NCBI GenBank assembly: GCA_000737985.1
Contig: JNVT01000059.1
Location: 1-33,631, forward strand
Source of the DNA: Gammaproteobacteria bacterium MFB021
GTDB taxonomy: Bacteria; Pseudomonadota; Gammaproteobacteria; Pseudomonadales; Halomonadaceae
Direction of reading: 5' to 3'
Length of the DNA: 33,631 nt
The stretch's first letter is position 1, and every line of letters starts with the position of its first letter. The position numbers and the translations under genes are program-made. Below the pieces are notes generated by a model. It worked only from the letters and a program-made list of their open reading frames with translations. It did not search any database and had not been told where the DNA came from. Positions 26,649-33,631 of this stretch are shown piece after piece.

Positions 26649-28421
26649 TCACCGCTGCGGGTAGCGCTGCTCGCCGCGCAGGCGCACCACCACGCGCCCG
26701 TGGGAAGCCCGCTTGGCCGCGCTCTTGAAGCGGCTCCAGAGGTCTCCGAAGCTGTCGATGCGGGCATCCACAGGCACCCGCAGTGCGGTGATCGACAACC
26801 GCGTATGGGGAAAGAAGCGCAACTGATCGAAGCGGTCCTTGGCCTCGAAACCGCCGGCGCGGCGCTCGGTCTCCGGCAGCAGCTTGAGGCTCTCGGCGGC
26901 GAAATTGTGCTGCAGTGCGGCCAGCCGACGGTGCAGGCCAGCGGCGCTATCGAGCAGCAGAATGAAGTCGTCACCACCGAGATGGCCGAGAAAGTCCTCA
27001 CGCTCCACGGCTTCGCTAAGTACCCGCGCCAGGGTCAGGATCATCTGATCGCCCAGGGCATAGCCGAAGCGGTCGTTGAAAGGCTTGAAGTGATCGAGAT
27101 CGAGATAGCAGGCGACGAAGGGTGTGTTCTGACGCTGATAGTGTTCGAGGGCGGCGCGGATCGGTCGATTGCCCGGTAGTTGCGTCAGCGGATTGGCCTG
27201 CCGCGCCAGCTGCACCTGCTGCTCGGTGAACAGCTGCAGCAGGTTGATGACATGCCCGATGCCCAGATAGCGGCCAGCATCGGTAATGATGAAATCCTCA
27301 TCGCGCATCGATTCGTCGCGGCCGGTCACCTTGCGCGACACCTGCTCCAGGGGCTCACCCGCCTCCACACAGAGGGCGCGCCGCTGCATCACCGTTTCGA
27401 CCGGCTGGCGGCCGTGGAGATCGAAACCGTAGCGCTTGCCCAGCAGTGCCATCAACTGCTGACGCCCGAGCAGTCCGAGCGGCTGATGGCGCTGGTCGAC
27501 CACCGCCAGCGCGTTGGCGCTCGGCAAGCGGCTGAAACACTCTGCCGCCTCGGCCACGCTCGTCCCCGCGGCCAGTGTCGGCAGCGCCACGCTGAGGCGG
27601 CGGATCTCGGTCACCGCAGCACTCTGACGCCGTGCCGCGGCCAGCGCCATCAGCTGCGTTTCCAGCTCGGCGCGCGCAGCCTGCGGCGTCGGGCTGGGCC
27701 GCGCGAACAGCCAGCCCTGATAGAAGTCGGTACCCAGCTCCACCAGCGCCTGCAGCTCGCCCTCGCGCTCGACCCCTTCGGCGACCACGCGGCTACCCAG
27801 GCTGTGGGCGATATCGACGATAGAGCGCACGAAGCGGCGCTTGACCCGGTCGTGGTCCAGGCCACTGACGAAGTGGCGGTCGAGCTTGACGTAATCGGGG
27901 TTGAGCTGCGACCACAGGCGCAGCCCGGCATAGCCGTCGCCGAGATCGTCCAGGGCGATGGCGAACCCCATGGCCTGATAATGCTGAGCCGCCTCCGCCA
28001 TCAGCCCCGGATCGATGCCCGGCGACTGCTCGGTGATCTCGATCACGATCTGCTGCGGACTCAAGCCGTGGGCAGCAAGCAGCTCGATCGTCTGGCCGTT
28101 GATATGCGCCGGATCGATCAGCACTTCGGGCGTGACATTGAGAAACAGCAGCTCGCTGAGCCCGGTGGCGACCCAGCCCTCGACGGCTCGCTCACGGCAG
28201 AGCCGCTCCAGCGGCGCGAGCTGGCCGGCCTCGCGGGCGGCACCGAACAGCGGCAACGGCGAGGCGTAGGGCGAGCCCTGGGGGCCGCGTGCCAGCGCTT
28301 CATAGCCCAGCACGCGGGCGGTCGGCACGCTGACGATGGGCTGGAAATGCATGCGCAGATCGCGCGCGTCGAGCAGACGCTGAAGCGCGGAAACAGCGGG
28401 CGCGGTAGGGGCAGGGTTCAT
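26649..28421 (-). CDS. Cyclic-di-GMP protein with EAL, CBS-pair and degenerate GGDEF domains
   Basis: The 590-residue cytosolic protein combines three domains. The EAL domain (about 12-250) keeps the residues expected of an active phosphodiesterase: E41 (EALAR), N95 (NVTP), E128 (EITE), D158-D159 (DDLGDGY), K179 (KLD), E215 (AEGVE) and Q235. A CBS pair (about 275-400) could sense adenine nucleotides. The GGDEF domain (about 410-560) has GGDDF at 482-486, in place of GGDEF. The inhibitory-site RxxD is broken (R474 present, F477 instead of D). The most likely activity is c-di-GMP hydrolysis regulated by the other domains. ATG 28421 is preferred over an upstream TTG at 28454. No signal peptide or membrane helix is present. 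Confidence 0.9.
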   Translation of the reverse strand: MNPAPTAPAVSALQRLLDARDLRMHFQPIVSVPTARVLGYEALARGPQGSPYASPLPLFGAAREAGQLAPLERLCRERAVEGWVATGLSELLFLNVTPEVLIDPAHINGQTIELLAAHGLSPQQIVIEITEQSPGIDPGLMAEAAQHYQAMGFAIALDDLGDGYAGLRLWSQLNPDYVKLDRHFVSGLDHDRVKRRFVRSIVDIAHSLGSRVVAEGVEREGELQALVELGTDFYQGWLFARPSPTPQAARAELETQLMALAAARRQSAAVTEIRRLSVALPTLAAGTSVAEAAECFSRLPSANALAVVDQRHQPLGLLGRQQLMALLGKRYGFDLHGRQPVETVMQRRALCVEAGEPLEQVSRKVTGRDESMRDEDFIITDAGRYLGIGHVINLLQLFTEQQVQLARQANPLTQLPGNRPIRAALEHYQRQNTPFVACYLDLDHFKPFNDRFGYALGDQMILTLARVLSEAVEREDFLGHLGGDDFILLLDSAAGLHRRLAALQHNFAAESLKLLPETERRAGGFEAKDRFDQLRFFPHTRLSITALRVPVDARIDSFGDLWSRFKSAAKRASHGRVVVRLRGEQRYPQR

Positions 28422-28519
28422 GTCTGCCAGCGTCGCAGCAGCACATGACAGCAAGATGACAGCAGGCCCGCTGGCAGCGCCCGGCTCGCGCTGAACGCTA
28501 CCGGGCGTGGGGCCGGCGC

Positions 28520-28813
28520 TTACTGGTAGGCGGAGGGGTCGATCGCCTTGCCCAGGGAGTTGCGGTCGATCCAGCGCCCCGCCTTGGCTTCCTTGTAGCG
28601 GAATACCACGCGGTCACCCACCACCACCGGCAGCTCCGCATCCTCGGTCTGGTAGCTGTAGAGCTCGCCGTCCACGGTCAGCCAGTGCCGATAGAGATCC
28701 GGCATGCCCAGCCACTCCTTGAACGGCCCCTCGCGTTCGAGCTTTTCCAGTTGCCCGCGAACCTCGATCTTGGGGACGCGCTGGCGTCGCCCACGCTGAA
28801 AACCGCCTGCCAT
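28520..28813 (-). CDS. Unknown 97-residue basic protein downstream of dnaB
   Basis: I do not recognise this protein. It is soluble, begins with a basic stretch (GGFQRGRRQRVPKIEVRGQL), and continues with aromatic and beta-rich segments (YRHWLTVDGELYSYQTEDAELP, VVVGDRVVFRYKE, split here). The last could be a small OB- or SH3-like barrel, which together with the basic N-terminus might suggest nucleic-acid contact; that is speculation. The ATG at 28813 has GAGGAG nine bases upstream. It lies 28 bases after the dnaB stop, so it is probably co-transcribed with dnaB. Codon use is like its neighbours. Confidence 0.75.
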   Translation of the reverse strand: MAGGFQRGRRQRVPKIEVRGQLEKLEREGPFKEWLGMPDLYRHWLTVDGELYSYQTEDAELPVVVGDRVVFRYKEAKAGRWIDRNSLGKAIDPSAYQ

Positions 28814-28841
28814 AGGTGTGACTCCTCAAACCGTTGTTGCG

Positions 28842-30227
28842 TTACTCGTAATGCTGGCCATAGCTGTCCGGGGCCAGGTCCTCGAATCGGGTGTACTTGC
28901 CGATGAACGCCATGTGTACGGTGCCGATGGGGCCGTTACGCTGCTTGCCGATGATCAACTCGGCCAGCCCCTTGTTGTCGGGGTTATCGCTATTGTAGAC
29001 CTCGTCACGGTAGACGAAGGCGATGACGTCGGCGTCCTGCTCGATGGCGCCCGACTCGCGCAGGTCCGACATCACCGGGCGCTTGTTGGGGCGCTGCTCG
29101 AGCGAGCGGTTGAGCTGCGACAGCGACACCACCGGGCAGTTGAACTCCTTGGCCACGCCCTTGAGCGAGCGCGAGATCTCGGAGATCTCCGCGGTGCGGT
29201 TCTCGGATAGCCCCGGCACCTGCATCAGCTGCAGGTAGTCGATCATCACCAGCCCGATGTTGCCGTGCTCGCGGGCGATACGCCGCACCCGCGAGCGCAG
29301 TTCGTTGGGCGACAGCGCCGGGGTATCGTCGATGAACAGCTGCTTGTCCTTGAGCAGGTTGACCGCCGAGGTCAGCCGCGGCCAGTCCTCGTCCTCGAGC
29401 TGGCCGGTCCTCACCCGGGTCTGGTCGATCCGTCCCAGCGACGACAGCATACGCAGCATCAGCGACTCTGCCGGCATCTCCATCGAGAACACGATCACCG
29501 GCTTGTCGCCGGCGACCACCGCATGCTCGACCAGGTTCATGGCGAAGGTGGTCTTACCCATCGACGGGCGCCCGGCAATGATCACCAGATCCGACGGCTG
29601 CAGCCCCGAGGTCATCTCGTCGAGATCGCGGAAGCCAGTCGAGATGCCGGTCATCTGGCCCTTCATGTTGAACAGCTCGTCGATGCGATCGACCGCCTTG
29701 GTCAACAGCTGACTCATGCCCTGGGGGCCGCCGAACTTGGGCCGCGACTCGCTGATCTGGAACACCAGCCGCTCGGCCTCGTTGACCAGCTCGTCGGAGG
29801 CGCGCCCATCCGGGGAGTAGGCGCTGTCGGCGATCTGACGCGAGGCCTGGATCAGCTTACGCAGGGTGGCCCGCTCGCGCACGATATCGGCATAGGCGCG
29901 AATGTTGCCCGCCGAGGGCGTGTTGCGCGCCAGCTCCGCCAGGTAAGCCAACCCGCCCACGCTCTCGAGCTGATCGCGCCGCTCCAGCGCTTCCGACAGG
30001 GTGACCACGTCGAGCGGCTGGGTCGCCTCGGCCAGCTCGGCCATGGCGTTGTAGGTGAGCCGGTGCTCCTGACGGTAGAAGTCGTCCGCCACCAGTCGCT
30101 CGGAGACCGTGTCCCAGCTGGAGTTGTCGAGCATCAGCCCGCCCAGCACCGACTGTTCCGCCTCCAGCGAGTGCGGCGGCAGCTTGAGCTTGGCCGTCTC
30201 TTGATCGTTATCGACGCGTTCGTTCAT
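28842..30227 (-). CDS. dnaB: Replicative DNA helicase DnaB
   Basis: DnaB is the hexameric 5'-3' helicase of the replication fork. The 461-residue product has the N-terminal primase-binding domain (about 15-115, HSLEAEQSVLGGLMLD) and a RecA-like motor. Walker A is GRPSMGKT at 219-226, Walker B is in LVMIDYLQLM, and the motif VVSLSQLNRSLEQR follows. There is no intein. The order rpsF-rpsR-rplI-dnaB on one strand is conserved in gammaproteobacteria. A strong terminator separates it from rplI, and a TAGAAT with tandem repeats lies just upstream, suggesting its own promoter. Confidence 0.97.
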   Translation of the reverse strand: MNERVDNDQETAKLKLPPHSLEAEQSVLGGLMLDNSSWDTVSERLVADDFYRQEHRLTYNAMAELAEATQPLDVVTLSEALERRDQLESVGGLAYLAELARNTPSAGNIRAYADIVRERATLRKLIQASRQIADSAYSPDGRASDELVNEAERLVFQISESRPKFGGPQGMSQLLTKAVDRIDELFNMKGQMTGISTGFRDLDEMTSGLQPSDLVIIAGRPSMGKTTFAMNLVEHAVVAGDKPVIVFSMEMPAESLMLRMLSSLGRIDQTRVRTGQLEDEDWPRLTSAVNLLKDKQLFIDDTPALSPNELRSRVRRIAREHGNIGLVMIDYLQLMQVPGLSENRTAEISEISRSLKGVAKEFNCPVVSLSQLNRSLEQRPNKRPVMSDLRESGAIEQDADVIAFVYRDEVYNSDNPDNKGLAELIIGKQRNGPIGTVHMAFIGKYTRFEDLAPDSYGQHYE

Positions 30228-30262
30228 GCCTGGCCATCACCCTCGACAATCCGCTGGCGGAA

Positions 30263-30318
30263 TTTGCCGCACATTATTTGGCGCACACGATTTGCCCCTC
30301 ACGATTTGCCGCACATTC
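30263..30318. repeat. Four 14-bp tandem repeats at the dnaB promoter
   Basis: Four contiguous 14-bp units, TTTGCCGCACATTA, TTTGGCGCACACGA, TTTGCCCCTCACGA and TTTGCCGCACATTC, fill 30263-30318, which is 36-91 bases upstream of the dnaB ATG. The outer two units differ by one base; the inner two are more diverged. The most distal unit overlaps a minus-strand TAGAAT (plus 30315-30320), a good -10 box, so the array would cover the start point and leader of dnaB mRNA. Confidence 0.8.
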
Positions 30319-30320
30319 TA
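30315..30320 (-). promoter_or_regulatory. Putative -10 box for dnaB
   Basis: TAGAAT on the minus strand matches five of six TATAAT positions, about 90 bases upstream of the dnaB ATG and downstream of the rplI terminator. The sequence 17 bases further upstream (GGCGAG) is a poor -35. Confidence 0.4.
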
Positions 30321-30381
30321 CCCAGCCGGCGCAGCGGCTCGCCACGCCCAGCGCTGCCTCGTGGCCGTGCCGGCCCCTCGC

Positions 30382-30412
30382 GACACGCGCTCATGGGAGA
30401 CACGCGCCCATG
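30382..30412. repeat. Two near-identical 14-mers beside the rplI terminator
   Basis: GACACGCGCTCATG (30382-30395) and GACACGCGCCCATG (30399-30412) differ at one position and have a 17-base period. They lie upstream of the putative dnaB -10. Function unknown. Confidence 0.5.
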
Positions 30413-30448
30413 AAAAAAGGCACGTGGGGCCTGGGCCCCACGTGCCTT
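30413..30448 (-). terminator. Strong Rho-independent terminator after rplI
   Basis: On the minus strand a near-perfect palindrome AAGGCACGTGGGGCC / GGCCCCACGTGCCTT (plus 30417-30431 and 30434-30448) is followed by six T residues (plus A-run 30413-30418), 26 bases after the rplI stop. It cleanly ends the rpsF-rpsR-rplI operon. Confidence 0.92.
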
Positions 30449-30473
30449 GAGCGTCGCTGCGCGGGGAGACCGA

Positions 30474-30920
30474 TTACTCGGCAACCACCACGACGCGAAC
30501 GCTGGTGCTGACTTCGGCGTGCAGCTGCAGCGCGATGTCGTATTCGCCGGTCTGGCGAATCGGACCTTCCGGCATGCGCACTTCGCTCTTGGCGACATCG
30601 AGACCGGCCTGGACCAGTGCTTCGGCCAGGTCGCGCGGCCCGATGGAACCGAACAGCTTGCCTTCGTCTCCAGCTTTGGCGACCAGCGACAGTTCGATCT
30701 CGGACAGCTGTTCGGCACGGCTTTCGGCTTCTGCCTTGCGTGCAGCGGCCTGAGCTTCGAGCTCGGCACGCTGGGATTCGAACGCAGCGACGTTGTCCTT
30801 GGTGGCCGGCACGGCGAGGCCGTAGGGCACCAGGTAGTTGCGGCCGTAGCCGGGCTTGACGGTGACCTTGTCACCCAGTTCGCCAAGCTTGCCGATGTTA
30901 TCGAGCAGAATGACTTCCAT
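30474..30920 (-). CDS. rplI: 50S ribosomal protein L9
   Basis: bL9 binds the base of the L1 stalk on 23S rRNA and helps maintain reading frame. The 148-residue product is full length: N-terminal domain [19 protein letters not shown] with [13 protein letters not shown], the long connecting helix rich in Ala/Glu, and the C-terminal domain ([15 protein letters not shown]). The ATG at 30920 is chosen because it is the invariant family start and has AGAGG nine bases upstream; an ATG eight codons earlier is spurious. It follows the membrane-protein gene by 16 bases. Confidence 0.98.
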   Translation of the reverse strand: MEVILLDNIGKLGELGDKVTVKPGYGRNYLVPYGLAVPATKDNVAAFESQRAELEAQAAARKAEAESRAEQLSEIELSLVAKAGDEGKLFGSIGPRDLAEALVQAGLDVAKSEVRMPEGPIRQTGEYDIALQLHAEVSTSVRVVVVAE

Positions 30921-30936
30921 TCTCGTGAACCTCTCG

Positions 30937-31788
30937 TCAATCACTGCGTGTCAGGCGACCGCGAAAATCCGCGAAGGTATCCACCAGTGCCAACAGCAGT
31001 ACAATCAAAATCGTGGGCCAGGTAGTCAGCAGCAGCGCATAGAAGCCGACCAGCCAGAACCCGCTCATTCCCTTCAAACCGATCAAACCATGAACCAGCG
31101 CCACGCCGGCCACCAGCAGCGGCACCCAGGCCAGCAGGCTGGCGGCAGGCACCGCCAGCAGCATGCCCAGCGCGGTGGCACCGAGCAGCAGCGCCAGCTG
31201 TCCACGCGTGAGTTTCAAGGCGTGAAACTCCGTGCGGAAACCGCCGGGGTTATAAAGCCCCGCCTGCCAGCTGCGAGCCAGGGCCAGACAGCCGATGCTC
31301 ACCATCAGTACCACCAGGCCGGTGACCCCGCCGATGACCAGCGCGGCCATCTGCTGGGTATCCACGCCCTGGGCCGAGAGCCGGTCCAGCATGCTGGAGA
31401 CCTCGGTCGAACTGCGCCGCAGCTCGTCGAGCAGCGGACCGGCACCGCCGGCGGGCACGAAGATGCCCAGATGGACCAGCACCATGCATACCGCAGTGCC
31501 GGCGAGCAGCGTATCGGTCCAGCGCATCCGAGCACGCAGCACGGTGGCCATCAGCGCCACCAGCAAAATGCTCGCCAGCGGCACCGAATCGCCCTCCATC
31601 CACCACCAGCCGGCGGGGATGGCGGCAGCGATCAGCACCGGCGCGGCGCTGGTGAGGCCGCGCCGCAGCGTGACCAGCCCGGCGGCCGCGGCACTGAACC
31701 AGAACAGCCAGGGCACCAGCGCCGTCAGCGCTGCCACCCCTACCGCCTGCGGCGTACCGCGCATGATCCAACGGGCCAGTCCCAGCAT
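30937..31788 (-). CDS. Multi-pass membrane protein, DUF2232/YybS-like
   Basis: The 283-residue protein has about seven to eight hydrophobic segments (e.g. [50 protein letters not shown]), a short periplasmic or cytoplasmic loop around 115-145, and a charged C-terminus (FRGRLTRSD). It sits between rpsR and rplI, where gammaproteobacteria often carry an uncharacterised membrane protein of the DUF2232/YybS type; in Bacillus yybS also lies beside rplI. Function is unknown. The ATG at 31788 has GAGG six bases upstream. It is 29 bases after rpsR, so it is part of the ribosomal operon. Confidence 0.8.
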   Translation of the reverse strand: MLGLARWIMRGTPQAVGVAALTALVPWLFWFSAAAAGLVTLRRGLTSAAPVLIAAAIPAGWWWMEGDSVPLASILLVALMATVLRARMRWTDTLLAGTAVCMVLVHLGIFVPAGGAGPLLDELRRSSTEVSSMLDRLSAQGVDTQQMAALVIGGVTGLVVLMVSIGCLALARSWQAGLYNPGGFRTEFHALKLTRGQLALLLGATALGMLLAVPAASLLAWVPLLVAGVALVHGLIGLKGMSGFWLVGFYALLLTTWPTILIVLLLALVDTFADFRGRLTRSD

Positions 31789-31817
31789 GACGCCTCGCTA
31801 TGGTTGTCCGGGCCGGA

Positions 31818-32045
31818 TTACTGGTGGCTGTCGGAGTACGGCAGCAGTGCCAGGTAGCGCGCGCGCTTGATGGCGGTAGACAGCTGACGCTGGTAACGCG
31901 CCTGGGTACCGGTAATACGGCTGGGAACGATCTTGCCGGTTTCGGTGACGTAGGCTTTCAGCGTATCGATGTCTTTGTAGTCGATGTACTTCACGCCTTC
32001 GGCGGTGAAGCGGCAGAACTTACGACGACGGAAAAAACGTGCCAT
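31818..32045 (-). CDS. rpsR: 30S ribosomal protein S18
   Basis: bS18 forms a heterodimer with bS6 on the 30S platform. The 75-residue sequence, [13 protein letters not shown]... with [22 protein letters not shown] (two family-invariant segments) and [14 protein letters not shown], is unmistakable and full length. GGAGAG lies eight bases upstream of the ATG. It follows rpsF by 23 bases. Confidence 0.98.
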   Translation of the reverse strand: MARFFRRRKFCRFTAEGVKYIDYKDIDTLKAYVTETGKIVPSRITGTQARYQRQLSTAIKRARYLALLPYSDSHQ

Positions 32046-32068
32046 GTGAGTCTCTCCTCGAGCAGTGA

Positions 32069-32482
32069 TCAGTTGTCTTCGGTAGCGGTTTCGGAACGCT
32101 CGGAACGCTCACGGTCGCCACGCTCGGAGGACTTGTCGTCACGACGACGGCTGCCCTTGTCGTCGGCCGGCTTCATCATCGGCGATGCTTCGGTGACGGC
32201 TTCCTTGTTGCGCACGATCATGCTGCGGATGATGGCGTCGTTGAAGCGGAAGATGTTCTCGATCTCATCGAGGGTCTCGCCGCTGCACTCGACGTTCATC
32301 AGCACGTAGTGCGCCTTGTGGATCTTGTTGATCGGGTAGGCCAGGTGGCGACGACCCCAATCTTCGAGACGATGCACGGTGCCGCCGTTTTCGGTGACGA
32401 GGCTGGTGTAGCGCTCGACCATGGCCGGAACCTGCTCGCTCTGGTCCGGGTGGACCATGAACACGATTTCGTAGTGACGCAT
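32069..32482 (-). CDS. rpsF: 30S ribosomal protein S6
   Basis: bS6 pairs with bS18 in the central domain of 16S rRNA. The 137-residue product starts [19 protein letters not shown] at 32482, after AAAGGAG six bases upstream; the frame continues far upstream into non-coding sequence and rlmB but this is not used. The globular part (1-95) has the normal HYVLMNVE and [13 protein letters not shown] strands. The C-terminal 35 residues are a disordered charged tail with [10 protein letters not shown]-like repetition, ending ETATEDN. S6 tails in E. coli are substrates for glutamate addition by RimK; whether that applies here is unknown. First gene of rpsF-rpsR-(membrane protein)-rplI. Confidence 0.97.
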   Translation of the reverse strand: MRHYEIVFMVHPDQSEQVPAMVERYTSLVTENGGTVHRLEDWGRRHLAYPINKIHKAHYVLMNVECSGETLDEIENIFRFNDAIIRSMIVRNKEAVTEASPMMKPADDKGSRRRDDKSSERGDRERSERSETATEDN

Positions 32483-32638
32483 GTTAGCTCCTTTCGGTTT
32501 GGCAGCTTCTGCGGGGTGATCGCGGTTACGCGCACCGCGAGAAGCAAGGAGTCGATTCCGGATCGCGCAAGCCCGCCACGCGCCGGATATTCGGACCTGT
32601 GAACGCCTCGCCGCCCCGTTGCCGGAACGCGCGAGCGC

Positions 32639-32656
32639 GGCTCTGCGAGCAGAGCC
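32639..32656 (-). promoter_or_regulatory. Hairpin in the rpsF leader
   Basis: GGCTCTGC (32639-32646) pairs perfectly with GCAGAGCC (32649-32656) in the early part of the predicted leader. Many bacteria autoregulate rpsF with an S6:S18-binding leader RNA containing a CCG-rich bulge. The leader here does contain several CCG triplets (e.g. TCCGAATATCCGG further down), but I could not confirm the motif. Confidence 0.3.
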
Positions 32657-32674
32657 TGCCCACAGAACCGCGTA

Positions 32675-32703
32675 ATTGTAGAGATCGAGGCGGCCATGCG
32701 CAA
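32675..32703 (-). promoter_or_regulatory. Sigma-70 promoter of the rpsF operon
   Basis: On the minus strand TTGCGC (plus 32698-32703) and TACAAT (plus 32675-32680) are separated by exactly 17 bases. Transcription would start near 32668, giving a leader of about 185 bases to the rpsF ATG. The 317-bp gap between rlmB and rpsF holds this promoter, the leader, and a run of eight G at 32761-32768; no gene was seen in it. Confidence 0.7.
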
Positions 32704-32799
32704 CCGCCGATGCCGTGACGGCAGCCACGAATGCGGGCCGTGGATCGGGCGGCGCAGAGAGGGGGGGGCCGCGACGAAGTGATGCCGAGAGAGGGGCCC

Positions 32800-33621
32800 T
32801 CAGCCGCGCGCGGCCTGGCGCTGGCGCACCACCTCGAACAGGCACACGCCGGCGGCGACGGAGACGTTGAGGCTGGTCACCTGCCCCTGCATCGGCAGCT
32901 TGACCAGCGCATCGCACGCTTCCCGGGTGAGACGCCGCATGCCCTTGCCCTCGGCGCCCATCACCAGCGCACAAGGGCCGCTGAAGTCGGCCTCGAACAG
33001 CAGCGTGTCGGCCTCGCCGGCGGTCCCGGTGATCCACACGCCCTGCTGCTTGAGCTTCTCCAGGCAGCGCGCCAGGTTGGTCACCTGGAACACCGGCACG
33101 CTCTCCGCCGCGCCGCAGGCGACCTTGCGCACCGTGGCGTTGAGCGGCGCCGACTTGTCCTTGGGCACGATCACGCCGTGCACCCCGGCGGCATCGGCGC
33201 TGCGCAGACAGGCGCCCAGGTTGTGCGGATCGGTGATGCCATCGAGGATCAGCAGCAGCGGCGGGGTCTCCTCCTGCCACTGCTCCAGCCGCCACCACAG
33301 CGCGGTCTCGTTCTCGGCCACCAGCGGCGGGCAGAAGCCGACCACGCCCTGATGCGCCGCCGGCCCCGACAGCGCATCGAGCACCTCGCGGGTGACCCGC
33401 TTCAGCTCGCAGCCGGCGGCGTGCGCCTCACCCAGCAGATCGTCGAGACGCTGCTCGGCGTGCCCCTGCTGGACCCACAGCACCCGCGGCGGCTGCCCAC
33501 GCGCGAACAGCGCACGCACTGCGTGCACGCCGTAGACCGGCTCCAGGCCGTCGGGTGTGCGCGGGCGCTCGAGCGCTGGCCGCGACTTGCGCGCACGCTC
33601 GCGCTGACGAGCCCGCGCCAT
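32800..33621 (-). CDS. rlmB: 23S rRNA (guanosine-2251-2'-O)-methyltransferase RlmB
   Basis: RlmB is a SPOUT methyltransferase that 2'-O-methylates G2251 in the P-loop of 23S rRNA. The 273-residue product has an N-terminal substrate-binding domain ([14 protein letters not shown]) and the SpoU motifs: [20 protein letters not shown] (with N134 and R140), [13 protein letters not shown] and [22 protein letters not shown] (the knot). It has a roughly 25-residue basic, probably disordered N-terminal extension relative to E. coli (243 residues), possibly for RNA contact. The start ATG at 33621 overlaps the stop of an upstream gene (TGATG). RNase R (rnr) precedes rlmB in most gammaproteobacteria. Confidence 0.95.
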   Translation of the reverse strand: MARARQRERARKSRPALERPRTPDGLEPVYGVHAVRALFARGQPPRVLWVQQGHAEQRLDDLLGEAHAAGCELKRVTREVLDALSGPAAHQGVVGFCPPLVAENETALWWRLEQWQEETPPLLLILDGITDPHNLGACLRSADAAGVHGVIVPKDKSAPLNATVRKVACGAAESVPVFQVTNLARCLEKLKQQGVWITGTAGEADTLLFEADFSGPCALVMGAEGKGMRRLTREACDALVKLPMQGQVTSLNVSVAAGVCLFEVVRQRQAARG

Positions 33622-33631
33622 CAGCGCTTTG
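33621..33631 (-). CDS. Last codons of an upstream gene, probably rnr (RNase R)
   Basis: Reading leftwards, the final codons AAG CGC TGA (Lys-Arg-stop) end one base inside the rlmB start. Only two full sense codons are visible, so identity rests on the conserved rnr-rlmB gene order alone. Confidence 0.35.

Noticed and set aside
32761-32768. A run of eight G as a possible phase-variable tract
   Set aside because: It lies between rlmB and the rpsF promoter, outside any coding frame and upstream of the -35, so length change would not switch a gene in an obvious way.

Overview
The window reads as a chromosomal core-genome segment of a high-GC, salt-adapted gammaproteobacterium, most likely a member of the Halomonadaceae (Halomonas/Salinicola-like). 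The basis is the Pseudomonas/Halomonas-type order pdxA-surA-lptD diverging from amgK-murU, a complete seven-subunit-type Mrp sodium/proton antiporter operon with a fused A/B subunit, proteobacterial codon use, and interspersed palindromic intergenic repeats of a kind I associate with Halomonas genomes. No rRNA, tRNA, CRISPR array, prophage or intact insertion sequence was seen.

Layout. 1-3784 (minus): outer-membrane biogenesis genes lptD and surA, running into pdxA, which is cut by the window edge. 4124-6303 (plus): amgK-murU (muropeptide recycling to UDP-MurNAc) and an OsmC-family protein, followed by a strong terminator and palindromic repeats. 6628-10074 (minus): purD-prkB-hinT-coq7 (purine synthesis, a non-Calvin-cycle phosphoribulokinase homologue, a HIT hydrolase and ubiquinone hydroxylation). 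10266-10979 (plus): rsmE. 11086-16463 (minus): an flhF with a very long unrecognised C-terminal extension, translationally coupled to a small unknown gene; a lipoprotein lytic transglycosylase; and a truncated cryptochrome/photolyase-like gene. 16464-17461 is about 1 kb with little coding evidence apart from two small candidate ORFs. 17462-23325 (plus): mrpA(B)-C-D-E-F-G with overlapping start/stop codons. 23382-24365 (minus) hemH and 24479-26041 (plus) an iron-sulphur (6-4) photolyase/CryB-type gene diverge from a short symmetric promoter. 26177-28813 (minus): a small DUF6482-like protein, an EAL-CBS-GGDEF cyclic-di-GMP protein and an unknown 97-residue protein. 28842-33621 (minus): the classical rlmB / rpsF-rpsR-(membrane protein)-rplI / dnaB region with a clear rpsF promoter and rplI terminator.

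How the genes work together. SurA chaperones beta-barrels such as LptD to the outer membrane. AmgK and MurU feed recycled MurNAc back to the cell wall, and a lytic transglycosylase in the same window releases muropeptides. Mrp supports Na+ and pH homeostasis. HemH and the FeS photolyase share a bidirectional promoter whose palindrome closely fits the light-response (LitR/PplR-type) operator I recall from Pseudomonas putida, which suggests light-controlled haem synthesis and DNA repair.

Most notable oddities: SurA lacking its second parvulin domain; FlhF with a roughly 370-residue C-terminal extension and a coupled partner, with no flagellar genes nearby; a photolyase-like protein whose FAD-binding half is replaced by a tail carrying a triplicated LRQET repeat; the symmetric hemH/cry operator; 14-bp tandem repeats over the putative dnaB promoter; and a MITE-like palindromic element flanked by 13-bp direct repeats between surA and lptD. 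None of these is shown here to be a new biological system. The FlhF extension with its coupled gene is the best candidate for undescribed biology.
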